Shown: positions 26,213 to 36,400 of the stretch, in pieces | Layout of the letters: each line of letters starts with the position of its first letter | How positions within the stretch are numbered: position 1 is the first letter of the stretch | Assembly: GCF_014490745.1 (NCBI RefSeq) | Contig: NZ_LZEU01000001.1 | Span: 3,375,501-3,439,500, forward strand | Reading direction: 5' to 3' | DNA from: Pseudomonas alcaligenes | GTDB taxonomy: Bacteria > Pseudomonadota > Gammaproteobacteria > Pseudomonadales > Pseudomonadaceae | Length of the DNA stretch: 64,000 nucleotides | Position numbers and translations under genes: made by a program | Notes under the pieces: generated by a model | Told to the model about the DNA's origin: nothing | The model's input: only the letters and a program-made list of their open reading frames with translations | The model's database searches: none

Positions 26213-27022
26213 TCAGCTGCCGCTCATCTTGCTGCGCATCTTGTCCGACATCTGCGCCATCTGGTCGTAGAGCGCCTGCGGATTCTGCTGCTTGATCTGC
26301 CAGGCCATGCGGCCTTCCTCGTGTGGCAGGATCATGAACTCGCCCTTGGCCACTTCGTCGTAGATGTAGCTGGCGATATCCGCCGCGCTGATCGGGCTGC
26401 CTTCCAGCAGCTTGCCGACCTGCTGCTTCATGGCCGGGGTCGGGCCGCGGAAAGAGTCCAGCAGGTTGGTCTGGAAGAACGACGGGCAGACCACGTGCAC
26501 GCCGACACCCTGGCCCTTGAGTTCGATCAGCAGGCTCTCCGACAGCGACACCACGCCGGCCTTGGCCACGTTGTAGTTGCTCATCGCCGGGCCCTGCATC
26601 AGCGCGGCCATGGAGGCGATGTTGATGATCTTGCCCTGGCTGGTCAGCAACTGCGGCAGGAAGGCCTTGCAGCCCTTGATCACACCCATCAGGTTGATCG
26701 ACAGCTGCCAGTCCCAGTCTTCCAGGCTGAGTTCGCTGAAGAAGCCGCCCGCCGCCACGCCGGCGTTGTTGACCAGCACGTCGAGGCCGCCGAAGCGCTC
26801 TTCGCAGGCCTGGGCCACGGCGGTGAGCTGGCTGTAGTCGCGCACATCGCAGCGCAGGGTAAAGCCGTCGCCGCCGGCCTCGCGAACCAGTTTGAGGGTT
26901 TCCGCCAGGCCCGCTTCATTCACGTCGCACAGTGCCAGACGCCAGCCTTCGCGCGCCCAGCGCAGTGCAATTTCGCGGCCCAGGCCGGAACCGGCCCCAG
27001 TGATCATCATGCGGTTTTGCAT
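26213..27022 (-). CDS. Short-chain dehydrogenase/reductase (SDR)
   Basis: A 269-residue NAD(P)-dependent oxidoreductase. The cofactor motif TGAGSGLGRE is at residues 8-17, NNAG follows at about 87, and the catalytic YNVAK at about 152-156 with a Ser 13 residues before. The acidic residue in LALCDVN after the second strand favours NAD over NADP. The C-terminal extension (GEFMILPHEEGRMAWQIKQQ) is seen in SDRs linked to lipid metabolism. The substrate cannot be told. The ATG at 27022 has AAGG eight bases upstream. Confidence 0.85.
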   Translation of the reverse strand: MQNRMMITGAGSGLGREIALRWAREGWRLALCDVNEAGLAETLKLVREAGGDGFTLRCDVRDYSQLTAVAQACEERFGGLDVLVNNAGVAAGGFFSELSLEDWDWQLSINLMGVIKGCKAFLPQLLTSQGKIINIASMAALMQGPAMSNYNVAKAGVVSLSESLLIELKGQGVGVHVVCPSFFQTNLLDSFRGPTPAMKQQVGKLLEGSPISAADIASYIYDEVAKGEFMILPHEEGRMAWQIKQQNPQALYDQMAQMSDKMRSKMSGS

Positions 27023-27149
27023 ACGGCTTGCCTTGTTCTGTGGTGAGGTGGGGCGAGTGTAGCCAAGGCCGCCGGCCCTGCCGCGTACCATCAGATGGCT
27101 GAATGACGACCAAGAAGAGCGCCCCCGGTCGCCGCCGACACCTACTGCC

Positions 27150-27518
27150 CTAAGCCGAGCGCCGGCACCGCAGCAACAGGCGCAGGTACAGCGCCAGGTT
27201 GAGCAATAGCACCAGGCTGCCCAGGCCGAGCTGGATCTGCGGCGTCAGGCCGGCGGGATAGATCAGCGGGATCAGGTAGTGCTCGACAAAACCGCCGCGG
27301 TAGCCGGCCTCACCCGCCGCCCGGCGCCAGTGGTTCTCCAGCGGCGTCAGCGGGCAGCCCAGGTGCAGCAGCTCGACCAGCACGCCCCAGGTCGCCGCCG
27401 GTAGGTGCAGCAGCGCCAGGCGCGGCCAGCGCAACACCAGCAGAGCGCCGAACAACACGAACAGGATGAAGCCCAGGTGCACCCACACCACGCCATCGGC
27501 CAGCAACTTGTACGGCAT
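27150..27518 (-). CDS. DUF2784 membrane protein
   Basis: A 122-residue membrane protein with about four hydrophobic segments (11-31, 35-52, 80-100, 100-118). The pattern VHLGFILFVLFGALLV, CPLTPLENHWRRAAGE and GFVEHYLIPLIYP is that of DUF2784. No function is known for the family. It lies 127 bp upstream of the SDR gene on the same strand. Confidence 0.82.
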   Translation of the reverse strand: MPYKLLADGVVWVHLGFILFVLFGALLVLRWPRLALLHLPAATWGVLVELLHLGCPLTPLENHWRRAAGEAGYRGGFVEHYLIPLIYPAGLTPQIQLGLGSLVLLLNLALYLRLLLRCRRSA

Positions 27519-27738
27519 CAGAACACCCCCGCGTTCAAGGGGCGGGCAAACACTTCAAAACGCCGCGCAAGTGCGTGGAATTTTATCCCCCTATTCAATA
27601 ACTTAGTCTCCAGATGCAGAAGTAAAACACTCTTATTAACATTAAATTTAATATATTTTTCAAACACTTATATTTGACGACCCTACAGCTGCGGAGCACA
27701 CTGCAACATTAACGACCCCCATCAGGACGAGGCCCGAC

Positions 27739-28209
27739 ATGAAAGGCGACAAGAAAGTCATCCAACATCTGAACAAGATCCTCGGCAATGAGCTGGTGGC
27801 AATCAACCAATACTTCCTGCATGCGCGCATGTATGAAGACTGGGGTCTGAAAAAACTCGGCGAGCATGAGTACCACGAGTCCATCGACGAGATGAAACAC
27901 GCGGACAAGCTGATCAAGCGCATCCTCTTCCTCGAAGGCCTGCCCAACCTGCAGGATCTCGGCAAGCTGATGATCGGCGAGAACACCAAGGAAATGCTCA
28001 CCAGCGACCTGAAGCTGGAGCAGCACGCCCTGCCCGACCTGAAAGCCGCCATCGCCTACTGCGAAAGCGTGGGTGACTACGGCAGCCGCGAGATGCTGGA
28101 AGACATCCTCGAATCCGAGGAAGAACACATCGACTGGCTGGAAACCCAGCTCGGCCTGATCGAGAAAGTCGGCCTGGAGAACTACCTGCAGTCGCAGATG
28201 GACGAATAA
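27739..28209 (+). CDS. bfrB: Bacterioferritin BfrB
   Basis: Iron-storage protein forming a 24-subunit shell with heme between subunit pairs. It is 156 residues. The ferroxidase ligands Glu18, Glu51 and His54 can be counted, with Glu94, Glu127 and His130 equivalents in [10 protein letters not shown] and ESEEEHIDW; Met52 is the heme ligand, marking it as the heme-binding type. The upstream 220 bp are unusually AT-rich (27590-27670), and I saw no convincing Fur box there. No ferredoxin Bfd gene is adjacent. Confidence 0.95.
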   Translation: MKGDKKVIQHLNKILGNELVAINQYFLHARMYEDWGLKKLGEHEYHESIDEMKHADKLIKRILFLEGLPNLQDLGKLMIGENTKEMLTSDLKLEQHALPDLKAAIAYCESVGDYGSREMLEDILESEEEHIDWLETQLGLIEKVGLENYLQSQMDE

Positions 28210-28225
28210 GCCCGGCCCGCACACA

Positions 28226-28251
28226 GAAGCCCCGCTCCGGCGGGGCTTTTT
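28226..28251 (+). terminator. Intrinsic terminator of bfrB
   Basis: AGCCCCGC-TCCG-GCGGGGCT followed by five T. Confidence 0.85.
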
Positions 28252-28260
28252 CATGGGCGC

Positions 28261-28286
28261 AAAAAAAGCCCGTCACGAGGACGGGC
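28261..28286 (-). terminator. Intrinsic terminator of dctA
   Basis: GCCCGTC-ACGAG-GACGGGC (28268-28286), followed on the minus strand by seven T. Confidence 0.85.
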
Positions 28287-28326
28287 CAGGAGAGTACCGC
28301 CCGAACAGGGGCGGTGAGGATAAGAG

Positions 28327-29622
28327 TCAGGCGGCCGGGCGCGGGAAGGTCACCTGCGGCAGCTCGGATGTGCCATTCAGCTCGCGGCGCAGGGTGCCCT
28401 CGTCGAGCTGCTTGCACCACTTGGCGACCACGATGGTGGCAACACCATTGCCGACCAGGTTGGTCAGGGCACGGGCCTCGGACATGAAGCGGTCGATGCC
28501 GAGGATCAGCGCCAGGCCTGCCACCGGCAGATGCCCCACCGCCGACAGGGTCGCGGCCAGCACGATAAAGCCCGAGCCGGTAACGCCGGCAGCGCCCTTG
28601 GAAGCGATCAGCAGCACTGCGAGCAGGGTGATCTGGTGGGTGATGTCCATCGGCGTATCGGTAGCCTGGGCGATGAACACCGCGGCCATGGTCAGGTAGA
28701 TCGAGGTGCCGTCGAGGTTGAACGAGTAGCCGGTGGGAATCACCAGGCCGACCACCGACTTGTTCGCACCGAGCTTCTCCATCTTGCCCAGCATGCGCGG
28801 CAGCGCCGATTCCGAGGACGAGGTGCCGAGCACGATCAGCAGCTCTTCGCGGATGTACTTGATGAACTTGAGGATGTTGAAACCGTGGGCCTTGGCGATA
28901 CCGCCGAGCACCACCAGCACGAACAGCACGCAGGTGATGTAGAAACAGACCATCAGCTGGCCCAGCTGCACCAGCGAGCCGACACCATACTGGCCGATGG
29001 TGAAAGCCATGGCGCCGAAGGCCCCGATGGGCGCGACCTTCATGATGATGTTGATGATGCCGAACATCACCTGGGCGATGCGATCGATGAACTCCAGCAC
29101 CGGCTTGCCGTAGTCACCCATGCGCTGCAGGGCGAAGGCGAAGATCACCGAGAAGAACAGCACCTGAAGGATATCGCCGCTGGCGAAGGCGCCGACTATG
29201 GTGCTGGGGATCACGTTGAGCAGGAAGCCGATGGTGCTCTGCTGCTCGCCAGCGGCAGCGAAGGCGGCGATGCCCTTGGTGTCGAGGGTGGCGGGATCGA
29301 CATGCATGCCGACGCCCGGCTGCACGATATTGACCACGATCAGGCCGATGACCAGGGCCAGGGTGGAGACGATCTCGAAATACAGCAGCGCGTAGCCGCC
29401 GGTCTTGCCCACCGCCTTCATGTCCTGCATACCGGCGATGCCGCTGACCACGGTGCAGAAGATGATCGGCGCGATGGCCATCTTGATCAGTTTGACGAAG
29501 CCATCACCCAGCGGCTTCAGCGCAACGCCGGTGTCCGGATAGAAGTGGCCGATGATGATGCCGATGGCGATGGCCACCAGCACCTGGGCGTACAGGCTCT
29601 TGTACAGCGGTTTGCGGGTCAT
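28327..29622 (-). CDS. dctA: C4-dicarboxylate:cation symporter DctA
   Basis: Inner-membrane carrier for succinate, fumarate and malate, 431 residues, of the DAACS family. The serine-rich loop [13 protein letters not shown], the helix-7 motif [15 protein letters not shown] and [20 protein letters not shown] are all present. The ATG at 29622 with AGAGGAA upstream is set by [14 protein letters not shown], the normal N-terminus. Upstream are a sigma-54 promoter at 29744-29759 and two palindromes at 29832-29871, so it is probably under RpoN and the DctB/DctD system, whose genes are not in the window. Confidence 0.94.
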   Translation of the reverse strand: MTRKPLYKSLYAQVLVAIAIGIIIGHFYPDTGVALKPLGDGFVKLIKMAIAPIIFCTVVSGIAGMQDMKAVGKTGGYALLYFEIVSTLALVIGLIVVNIVQPGVGMHVDPATLDTKGIAAFAAAGEQQSTIGFLLNVIPSTIVGAFASGDILQVLFFSVIFAFALQRMGDYGKPVLEFIDRIAQVMFGIINIIMKVAPIGAFGAMAFTIGQYGVGSLVQLGQLMVCFYITCVLFVLVVLGGIAKAHGFNILKFIKYIREELLIVLGTSSSESALPRMLGKMEKLGANKSVVGLVIPTGYSFNLDGTSIYLTMAAVFIAQATDTPMDITHQITLLAVLLIASKGAAGVTGSGFIVLAATLSAVGHLPVAGLALILGIDRFMSEARALTNLVGNGVATIVVAKWCKQLDEGTLRRELNGTSELPQVTFPRPAA

Positions 29623-29743
29623 GGCAGTTCCTCTCTTGCCGCGCCGGCCTCGATATCCACGAGGTGCGCAGCCGCGTTTAGCGCTAACCCTCCTGCACTG
29701 GAGGGATTTGTTGTGGGCTCCGCTGGGGAGCTGTAGCGCCAAT

Positions 29744-29759
29744 TGCAGGGCCTGTGCCA
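29744..29759 (-). promoter_or_regulatory. Sigma-54 promoter of dctA
   Basis: Read on the minus strand: TGGCACAGGCCCTGCA, a close match to TGGCAC-N5-TTGC with exactly ten bases between GG and GC. The predicted transcript would start near 29733, about 110 bases before the ATG. Confidence 0.75.
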
Positions 29760-29831
29760 TTCCCTGAAAAATATTTAAACCCTTTAAAAACAAATACTTA
29801 ATAAAAATTATCACGACTTTCGCTAGTGCTT

Positions 29832-29871
29832 TTGGCGGAAATCCGCCAAGCCTGTGGCGGGTTTCCCCCAC
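29832..29871. promoter_or_regulatory. Two tandem palindromes, probable DctD activator sites
   Basis: TTGGCGGAAATCCGCCAA (29832-29849) is a perfect palindrome with a two-base centre; a degenerate copy GTGGCGGGTTTCCCCCAC follows at 29854-29871. Centres are 22 bp apart, two helical turns, and about 90-110 bp upstream of the sigma-54 promoter. The GCGGAAATCCGC core resembles DctD sites known from rhizobia. Confidence 0.6.
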
Positions 29872-29930
29872 TGCCGGATCACCAGGCTGCTGCACCAGCA
29901 GTCCACTGCGCGCTCGTTGCCGCTTTCACT

Positions 29931-29958
29931 AATATTCGATTTTTCATATATTCGAATA
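29931..29958. promoter_or_regulatory. Candidate ArsR operator
   Basis: TATTCGAATA (29949-29958) is a perfect palindrome, with another TATTCGA at 29933-29939, within an AT-rich patch just before arsR. ArsR-type repressors bind such ATTCG-containing repeats near their own promoter. Confidence 0.5.
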
Positions 29959-29982
29959 ACCGTATATCCGGACACACCTTGC

Positions 29983-30339
29983 ATGCGCGAAGCCCTGACC
30001 CCGACCAGCGTCTTCAAATGTCTGGCCGACGAAACCCGCATCCGCCTGATGCTGCTGGCCACCCGCGAAGACGAGCTGTGCGTGTGCGAGCTGACCTGCG
30101 CCCTCGGCGAAAGCCAGCCGAAGATTTCCCGCCACCTGGCCCAGCTGCGCAGCGCCGGCCTGCTGGCCGACCGCCGCCAGGGCCAGTGGGTGTACTACCG
30201 CCTGCACCCTGAACTGCCGCAGTGGGTACTGAGCATTCTGCGCACCAGCCTGGAGGCCAATCACGCCTGGCTCAGCCCCAGCACCGCGCGCCTGGCCGGT
30301 ATGGATGGCCGCCCCGCGCGCGCCAGCACCTGCTGCTAG
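29983..30339 (+). CDS. arsR: ArsR-family arsenic-responsive repressor
   Basis: A 118-residue winged-helix repressor that should leave DNA on binding As(III). The metal-binding motif [11 protein letters not shown] at the start of the recognition helices has the two adjacent cysteines typical of arsenite sensors, and [19 protein letters not shown] is the recognition helix. The C-terminus ends in CC, which may add thiols. The start at 29983 agrees with the family; a longer open frame upstream covers the operator. It heads an operon with a GAPDH-like gene and arsJ. Confidence 0.9.
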   Translation: MREALTPTSVFKCLADETRIRLMLLATREDELCVCELTCALGESQPKISRHLAQLRSAGLLADRRQGQWVYYRLHPELPQWVLSILRTSLEANHAWLSPSTARLAGMDGRPARASTCC

Positions 30340-30371
30340 TCCTTCCACCTTCTCGTTTCAGGAATACCTCG

Positions 30372-31376
30372 ATGACCATCAAAGTCGGTATCAATGGCTT
30401 CGGCCGTATCGGACGCCTGGCCCTGCGCGCCGCCTGGGGCTGGCCGGAACTGGAGTTCGTGCAGATCAACGACCCGGCCGGCGACGCCGCCACCCACGCC
30501 CACCTGCTCAATTTCGACTCGGTGCATGGCCGTTGGCAGCATGAGGCCAGCAGCGCCGGCGACTGCGTGGTGATCGCCGGCAAGTCGATCAAGGTCACGG
30601 CCAACAAGGCCATCGCCGATACCGACTGGAGCGGCTGCGATCTGGTGATCGAGGCCAGCGGCAAGATGAAGACCGTCGCCGTGCTGCAGGCCTACCTGGA
30701 TCAGGGCGTGAAGCGCGTGGTGGTCAGCGCCCCGGTGAAAGAGGCCGGCGCGCTCAACGTGGTGATGGGGGTCAACCAGCAGCTGTTCGACCCGGCTGTG
30801 CACCGCATCGTCACCGCCGCCTCCTGCACCACCAACTGCCTGGCGCCGGTGGTCAAGGTGATCCACGAGCACCTGGGCATCCGCCACGGCTCGATCACCA
30901 CCATCCACGACCTGACCAACACCCAGAGCATCCTCGACCAGCCGCACAAGGATCTGCGCCGCGCTCGCGCCTCGGGCATGAGCCTGATCCCCACCACTAC
31001 CGGCTCGGCCACCGCCATCGCCGAAATCTTCCCCGAGCTGCGCGGCAAGCTGAACGGCCACGCCGTGCGCGTACCGCTGGCCAACGCCTCGCTGACCGAC
31101 TGCGTGTTCGAGGTCGAGCGCGCCACCACGGCGGACGAAGTCAACGCCCTGCTCAAGGCCGCTGCAGCCGGCCCGCTGGCGGGTATCCTCGGCTACGAGG
31201 AACGGCCGCTGGTGTCCATCGACTACCGCACTGACCCGCGCTCCTCGATCATCGACGCGCTGTCGACTCTGGTGGTGGGTGGCACCCAAGTGAAGCTGTA
31301 CGCCTGGTACGACAACGAATGGGGCTACGCCAACCGCACCGTCGAACTGGCGCGGCTGGTCGGCCTGGCCGGCTGA
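30372..31376 (+). CDS. ArsJ-associated glyceraldehyde-3-phosphate dehydrogenase
   Basis: A 334-residue GAPDH homolog. The NAD motif INGFGRIGR is at residues 7-15, and catalytic Cys152 lies in SCTTNC. Next to arsR and arsJ, such enzymes use arsenate in place of phosphate to make 1-arseno-3-phosphoglycerate, which ArsJ then exports; this pathway is established for P. aeruginosa. The substrate loop differs from housekeeping GAPDH ([16 protein letters not shown]). It begins 32 bp after arsR and ends 14 bp before arsJ. Dual use in glycolysis is unlikely but not excluded. Confidence 0.88.
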   Translation: MTIKVGINGFGRIGRLALRAAWGWPELEFVQINDPAGDAATHAHLLNFDSVHGRWQHEASSAGDCVVIAGKSIKVTANKAIADTDWSGCDLVIEASGKMKTVAVLQAYLDQGVKRVVVSAPVKEAGALNVVMGVNQQLFDPAVHRIVTAASCTTNCLAPVVKVIHEHLGIRHGSITTIHDLTNTQSILDQPHKDLRRARASGMSLIPTTTGSATAIAEIFPELRGKLNGHAVRVPLANASLTDCVFEVERATTADEVNALLKAAAAGPLAGILGYEERPLVSIDYRTDPRSSIIDALSTLVVGGTQVKLYAWYDNEWGYANRTVELARLVGLAG

Positions 31377-31390
31377 GCGGAAAGCCGAAC

Positions 31391-32614
31391 ATGCTCCGCA
31401 CGCTGCCTCCATCCGTTCGCCAGTATCTGCTGGTAACCGGCAACTACTGGGCCTTCACCCTGACCGACGGCGCCCTGCGCATGCTGGTGGTGCTGCATTT
31501 CCACGGCCTCGGTTACTCGCCGCTGCAGATCGCCGCGCTGTTTCTGTTCTACGAACTGTTCGGCGTGGTCACCAACCTGCTCGGCGGCTACCTGGGCGCA
31601 CGCCTGGGGCTGAACCGCACCATGAACCTCGGCCTCGGTCTGCAGGTGGCGGCGCTGCTCATGCTCACCGCGCCGGCCGTCTGGCTCACGGTACCCTGGG
31701 TGATGGCCGCACAGGCGCTGTCGGGCATCGCCAAAGACCTGAACAAGATGAGCGCCAAGAGTGCGCTCAAGCTGCTGGTACCCGCCGGCCAGCCCGGCAC
31801 GCTGTACCAGTGGGTGGCGCGCCTGACCGGCTCGAAGAACGCACTGAAGGGCGTCGGTTTCTTCCTCGGTGGCGCCCTGCTGGCCCTGCTCGGTTTTACC
31901 GGCGCGGTACTGGCCATGGCCGCCGTGCTGGCACTGATCTGGCTGGCCAGCCTGCGCCTGCTGAAACAGGATCTGGGCAAGGCCAAGGGCAAACCCAAGT
32001 TCCGCGAGCTGCTGTCGAAGAGCCGGGCGATCAACCTGCTGTCGGCCGCCCGCCTGTTCCTGTTCGGTGCCCGCGATGTGTGGTTCGTGGTGGCGCTGCC
32101 GGTGTACCTGTCTGCCGTGTTCGGCTGGGATGTCTGGCAGGTAGGCGGTTTTCTCGCCTGTTGGGTAATCGGCTACGGCATCGTGCAGACCCTGGCTCCG
32201 GCCATCACCGGCAAGCGCAGCGGCCAGGTGCCGGATGGCCGCGTCGCCTGCATCTGGGCTGCATTGCTGGCCGGCCTGCCTGCCGCCATCGCCCTGGGCC
32301 TGGGCGCGGGCTGGTCGGCACACTGGGTGCTGCTCGGCGGCCTGTTGCTGTTCGGCGTGCTGTTCGCGGTGAACTCCTCGCTGCACAGCTACCTGATCGT
32401 CAGCTACGCCAAGGAAGACGGCGTGTCGCTGGACGTCGGCTTCTACTACATGGCTAACGCCCTCGGCCGCCTGCTCGGCACCCTGCTCTCCGGCTGGGTC
32501 TACCAGAGCCATGGACTGGAGGCCTGCCTGTGGATTTCCGCGGCGTTCGTGCTGGCGGCGGCACTGATCTCCATTGCCCTGCCCCGTCATGGAACCACGC
32601 AGCAGCCTGGCTAA
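31391..32614 (+). CDS. arsJ: ArsJ organoarsenical efflux permease (MFS)
   Basis: A 407-residue major-facilitator protein with about 11-12 membrane helices. It exports 1-arseno-3-phosphoglycerate made by the preceding dehydrogenase; the unstable product breaks down outside, giving arsenate resistance. Family features include NYWAFTLTDGALRMLVVLHF at the first helix and AKDLNKMSAKSALKLL in the loop. No arsB, arsC or acr3 gene is nearby, so this three-gene operon is a self-standing arsenate module. A short REP-like palindrome follows the stop. Confidence 0.9.
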   Translation: MLRTLPPSVRQYLLVTGNYWAFTLTDGALRMLVVLHFHGLGYSPLQIAALFLFYELFGVVTNLLGGYLGARLGLNRTMNLGLGLQVAALLMLTAPAVWLTVPWVMAAQALSGIAKDLNKMSAKSALKLLVPAGQPGTLYQWVARLTGSKNALKGVGFFLGGALLALLGFTGAVLAMAAVLALIWLASLRLLKQDLGKAKGKPKFRELLSKSRAINLLSAARLFLFGARDVWFVVALPVYLSAVFGWDVWQVGGFLACWVIGYGIVQTLAPAITGKRSGQVPDGRVACIWAALLAGLPAAIALGLGAGWSAHWVLLGGLLLFGVLFAVNSSLHSYLIVSYAKEDGVSLDVGFYYMANALGRLLGTLLSGWVYQSHGLEACLWISAAFVLAAALISIALPRHGTTQQPG

Positions 32615-32635
32615 GGCGGGTTGCACCCGCCCTAC
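32615..32635. repeat. Short REP-type palindrome, family A
   Basis: GGCGGGTTGCACCCGCCCTAC: reduced form of the element at 26098-26149, placed between converging arsJ and modE. Confidence 0.55.
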
Positions 32636-32653
32636 GGGCGACTCAGAGCGGCC

Positions 32654-33436
32654 CTACAACGTGCAGAGGATGATCTGCTCGGCGTCGATCAATAGCTGCA
32701 GCGCCTGACCCGGCTGCAACCCCATGCCCTCGACCTGGGCATCGGACAGCACGGCCACCAGCTGCCCGCCGCCATCCAGTTCGACCAGGGCCTCGCAATG
32801 CTCGGCATCGCGCCGCAGCTCGCCCAGGCGGCCGCTCAGGCGGTTGTCGGTAGAGCTGGCCACGGCATCCTCCGCCAGCAGGCGCACCCACGGTGCCTTG
32901 ACCAGGGCGCACAGCTCCACGCCGGGCTGCAGGCCCAGGCGCTCCGTGCTGGCATGGGTGATCAGCGCCTGCAGCAACTGGCCGCCGGCCAGCCTGAACT
33001 CGACCCGGTCGTTGAGGCCTTCGGCGTGGATGGCCACCACCTGGCCCGGCAACTGGTTGCGCGCGCTGCTCCGCAGGCTGAGGCGCTCCATCATCTGCAG
33101 CAGGGATTCCAGCTGCGGATCATCGCCCAGGCGTTCGAGAAAGCGCCGGTGCTCGTCCTGGTAGCGCCGGTAAGACTCGATCAGCTGCTGCCCGGCCTGG
33201 GTCAGGCGCGTGCCGCCACCGCCCTTGCCGCCCACCGAGCGCTCTACCAGCGCGCTGCCGGCGGCATTGTTCATGGCATCCACCGCGTCCCAGGCCGACT
33301 TGTAGCTCATGCCCATGGCCTTGGCCGCCCGGGTGATCGAACCGCTCTCGGCGATGCGCGAGAGCAGCTCGATGCGTCCCTGGCCTGCCAGGTTCTTGCC
33401 ATTGCGGGTGATCCAGAAACGTCCTTCGAGCTTCAT
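32654..33436 (-). CDS. modE: Molybdate-responsive regulator ModE
   Basis: A 260-residue regulator that represses modABC when molybdate is bound. The N-terminal winged helix (about residues 15-115) has GSITRAAKAMGMSYKSAWDAVDAMN, the ModE recognition region, and RSVGGKGGGGTRLT in the wing. Two Mop-like molybdate-binding domains follow (about 125-190 and 195-258). It converges on arsJ and lies 44 bp downstream of the nasA stop on the same strand. A matching operator lies in front of modA at 41129-41152. Confidence 0.93.
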   Translation of the reverse strand: MKLEGRFWITRNGKNLAGQGRIELLSRIAESGSITRAAKAMGMSYKSAWDAVDAMNNAAGSALVERSVGGKGGGGTRLTQAGQQLIESYRRYQDEHRRFLERLGDDPQLESLLQMMERLSLRSSARNQLPGQVVAIHAEGLNDRVEFRLAGGQLLQALITHASTERLGLQPGVELCALVKAPWVRLLAEDAVASSTDNRLSGRLGELRRDAEHCEALVELDGGGQLVAVLSDAQVEGMGLQPGQALQLLIDAEQIILCTL

Positions 33437-33480
33437 CGCGCCTGCTTAACATGTCGGTACTTGCCGCCGATGTTAGCGTG

Positions 33481-36400
33481 TCAGTAGACGTCGCGCAGGT
33501 AGCGCTTGCCCTCCGCCAGAGCGCGAATGTACTCGGCGGCTTTCTCGTCGCTCAGCCCCCCATGCTCGCGGGCCACATCGCGCAGGGCCGTGTCGACGTC
33601 CTTGGCCATGCGGCTGGCATCGCCGCAGACATACACCTGGGCGCCGTCCTGCAGCCAGCGCCACAGCTCGGCGCCCTGCTCGCGGATGCGATCCTGCACG
33701 TAGATTTTCTCGGCCTGGTCGCGGGAGAAGGCCAGGCTGAGCTGGGTCAGCAGGCCGTCGCGCTGCATCGCTTGCAGCTCGTCGCGGTAATAGAAGTCGC
33801 TGGCCGCATGCTGCTCGCCGAAGAACAGCCAGTTCCTGCCGGCGTCACCACGGGCGCGGCGCTCGTGAAGAAAGCCGCGGAACGGCGCCACCCCGGTGCC
33901 CGGGCCGATCATGATCATCGGTACTTCGCCGTCCTGCGGTACGCGGAAGTGCTTGCTGGTCTGCACAAACAGAGGTACTTCGCCGTCCGCCACCCGGTCG
34001 GCGAGGAAGGTCGAGGCCACGCCCTTGCGCTTGCCGTAGCGCACTGCCGAGACGGTCAGGTGCACTTCGCCGGCATGCGCCTTGGGACTCGACGAAATGG
34101 AGTACAGGCGCGGCTGCAGGCGCTTGAGGCTGCCCAGCAGCTCGCCGGCGGCATGCTCGGCGGGAAAGGCCTGCAGCACATCGGCCAGCTGGCGCCCCCA
34201 CAGCCAGTCCTTCAGTTGCTCCTTGTTGCCGAGCAGGCCGCGCAGCTCGCTATTCCCGCTGCGCTCGGCGATCAGCGCCAGGGCCTCGCTGCTCGGCCGG
34301 GCAATCTCGTAATGGCTGGTCAGCGCCTCACGCAGCGGCAGGTCGCCGACCTTGGCCACACTGACCAGTTGCTCGCCATCCAGGCCGGCCCGCTCGATCA
34401 CCTCCGCAACCAGCTCCGGGCAGTTGCGCGGCCATACGCCGAGGGCGTCGCCGGCCTCGTAGGTGAGGCCCGAGTCGCCCAGGGCGAAGGCGAACTGACG
34501 GGTGTCCTTGCTCGCCCCCTCGCGGTTCAGGCGCAGGTTGAGCAACTGGCGCGCGGCGGCCGGCTGTTCCTTGCTCACGCTCACTGCAGTGACCGCCGCA
34601 GCCGGTATTTCGACCGGCCCCTGAGTGGTGTCCTGCTCCGGCTTAAGCAATGGCAGCAGAGCGGCCAGCCAGGCGTCGGCCGGCTCCTCGAACTCGGTAT
34701 CGCAATCGACACGCTCGAGCAGGCGGCTGGCACCCAGCTCGGCCAGACGCCCATCGAGGTTCTTGCCGTGCTGGCAGAACTGGTCGTAGTTGGGGTCACC
34801 CAGGGCCAGCACCGCATAACGCAGCGCAGCCAGATCGGCCGAGCTGGCCTTGAGCTGAGCCCAGAAACCCTGGCCGCTGTCCGGCGCATCGCCGTCGCCA
34901 AAGGTGCTGCTGAGCAGCAGCAGGTTGCCGGCGCTGCCGAGTTTTTCCAGCGGGTAGCCGGACATATCGGCCAGCTCCACGGCGCAGCCGGCCGCCTTGA
35001 GCCGCCCGGCAAAGCGCTCGGCCAACGCCTCGCAGTTGCCGGTCTGCGAGGCCCACAGCAGGGTGACTGGCACCTGGGCGCCCGGCGCGGGCAAAACGGC
35101 CGTCGCCTCGCCGCCCAGCTGCAACGGCGCCCCCAGGGCCATGCGGCTGAACATGCCGGCCAGCAGGCCGTCCAGCCACAGGCGGGTGGGTTCGGCCAAC
35201 GGCGCCTGGGGCGGCAGGCTGGGCACCCCGCCACCGGGGTTGGCGCGCAGGCCACCGATAAAGCCGGCCATATAGGTGCGTTCGCTCTCGCTAAGCGCTG
35301 GCGGCGCGCCAATGGCGAGGCCGAGCAGGCTGGCAAATGCGTCGATATGCGACATATCGAGTTCCTCGGACAAAGGTTCGGAAGAGGTCGGATCGCTCGC
35401 CGCGCTGGCGGGCGTCTGCAGGAACTGGTGGTCGATCAGCTCGACGCGGCGCAGGCTGACGGCGCAGGACTTGAATTCCGGCTGCTGCGAAATGGGGTCG
35501 ACGGCGTCGCTGGTCACCGCGTTGATCGCCAGGTTGTCGCCGTACACATCGTTCCAGTGGAACGGGGCGAAACAGCCGCCGGGCAGCACGCGGTCGGTGA
35601 CCACCACCGGCAGCACGGCATGGCCGCGGCGCGAGCGGATCTCCAGGTGATCCTTGTCGCGCACGCCGAGGTTCTCGGCGTCTTCCGGGTGCACCTCGAC
35701 GAAGGGCCCGGGGTTGAGTTTGTTCAGGGTGGCGACCTTGCCGGTCTTGGTCAGGGTGTGCCACTGGTGCTGCAGGCGCCCGGTGTTGAGCACGAAGGGG
35801 AAGTCGGCATCCGGCATCTCCGCCGGGTCGAGGTGCGGGCGGGCGAAGAACTGCGCCTTGCCAGTAGGCGTGGCGAAGGCGATGGCCGGCGTGCTGCCGT
35901 CCTCGGCAAGCTTGAGCCTCTGGCTGATGCCGTCGTTGAAGTAGCGGATCGGCGCACGGTCGGCACCCGCCGCGCTCGCACAGGGCCATTGCAGCGGCGT
36001 TTCACGCAGGCGTGCATGGCTGGCGCCACGCAGGTCGTAGCCGGTCTTGGGATTGTGGAAGCGCTTGATCTCCTCGAACACCTCGGCCGCCGAGGCGTAC
36101 GTGAAGGCCTCGGCAAAGCCCATGGCGCAGGCGACCTCGGCGATGATCTGCCAGTCGGCCATGGCCTCGCCGGGCGGCGCCACGGCCTGCTGCATCAGGC
36201 TCAGGTTGCGCTCGGAGTTGATCATCACTCCCTCGGCCTCGGCCCACAGGGCGCCGGGCAGGAGGATGTCGGCATAACGGTTGGTCTCGGTGTCGAGGAA
36301 GGCGTCCTGGGCGATCACCAGTTCGGCGGCCTTGAGCCCCTCGATCACCTTGCCGCGGTTGGCCATGCTGGCCACCGGATTGGTGCAGATGATCCAGCAG

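Noticed and set aside
27519..27738. AT-rich stretch before bfrB as foreign DNA
   Set aside because: It is only 220 bp, ends at a normal native gene and fits a strong promoter region; no repeat or mobility signal is present.
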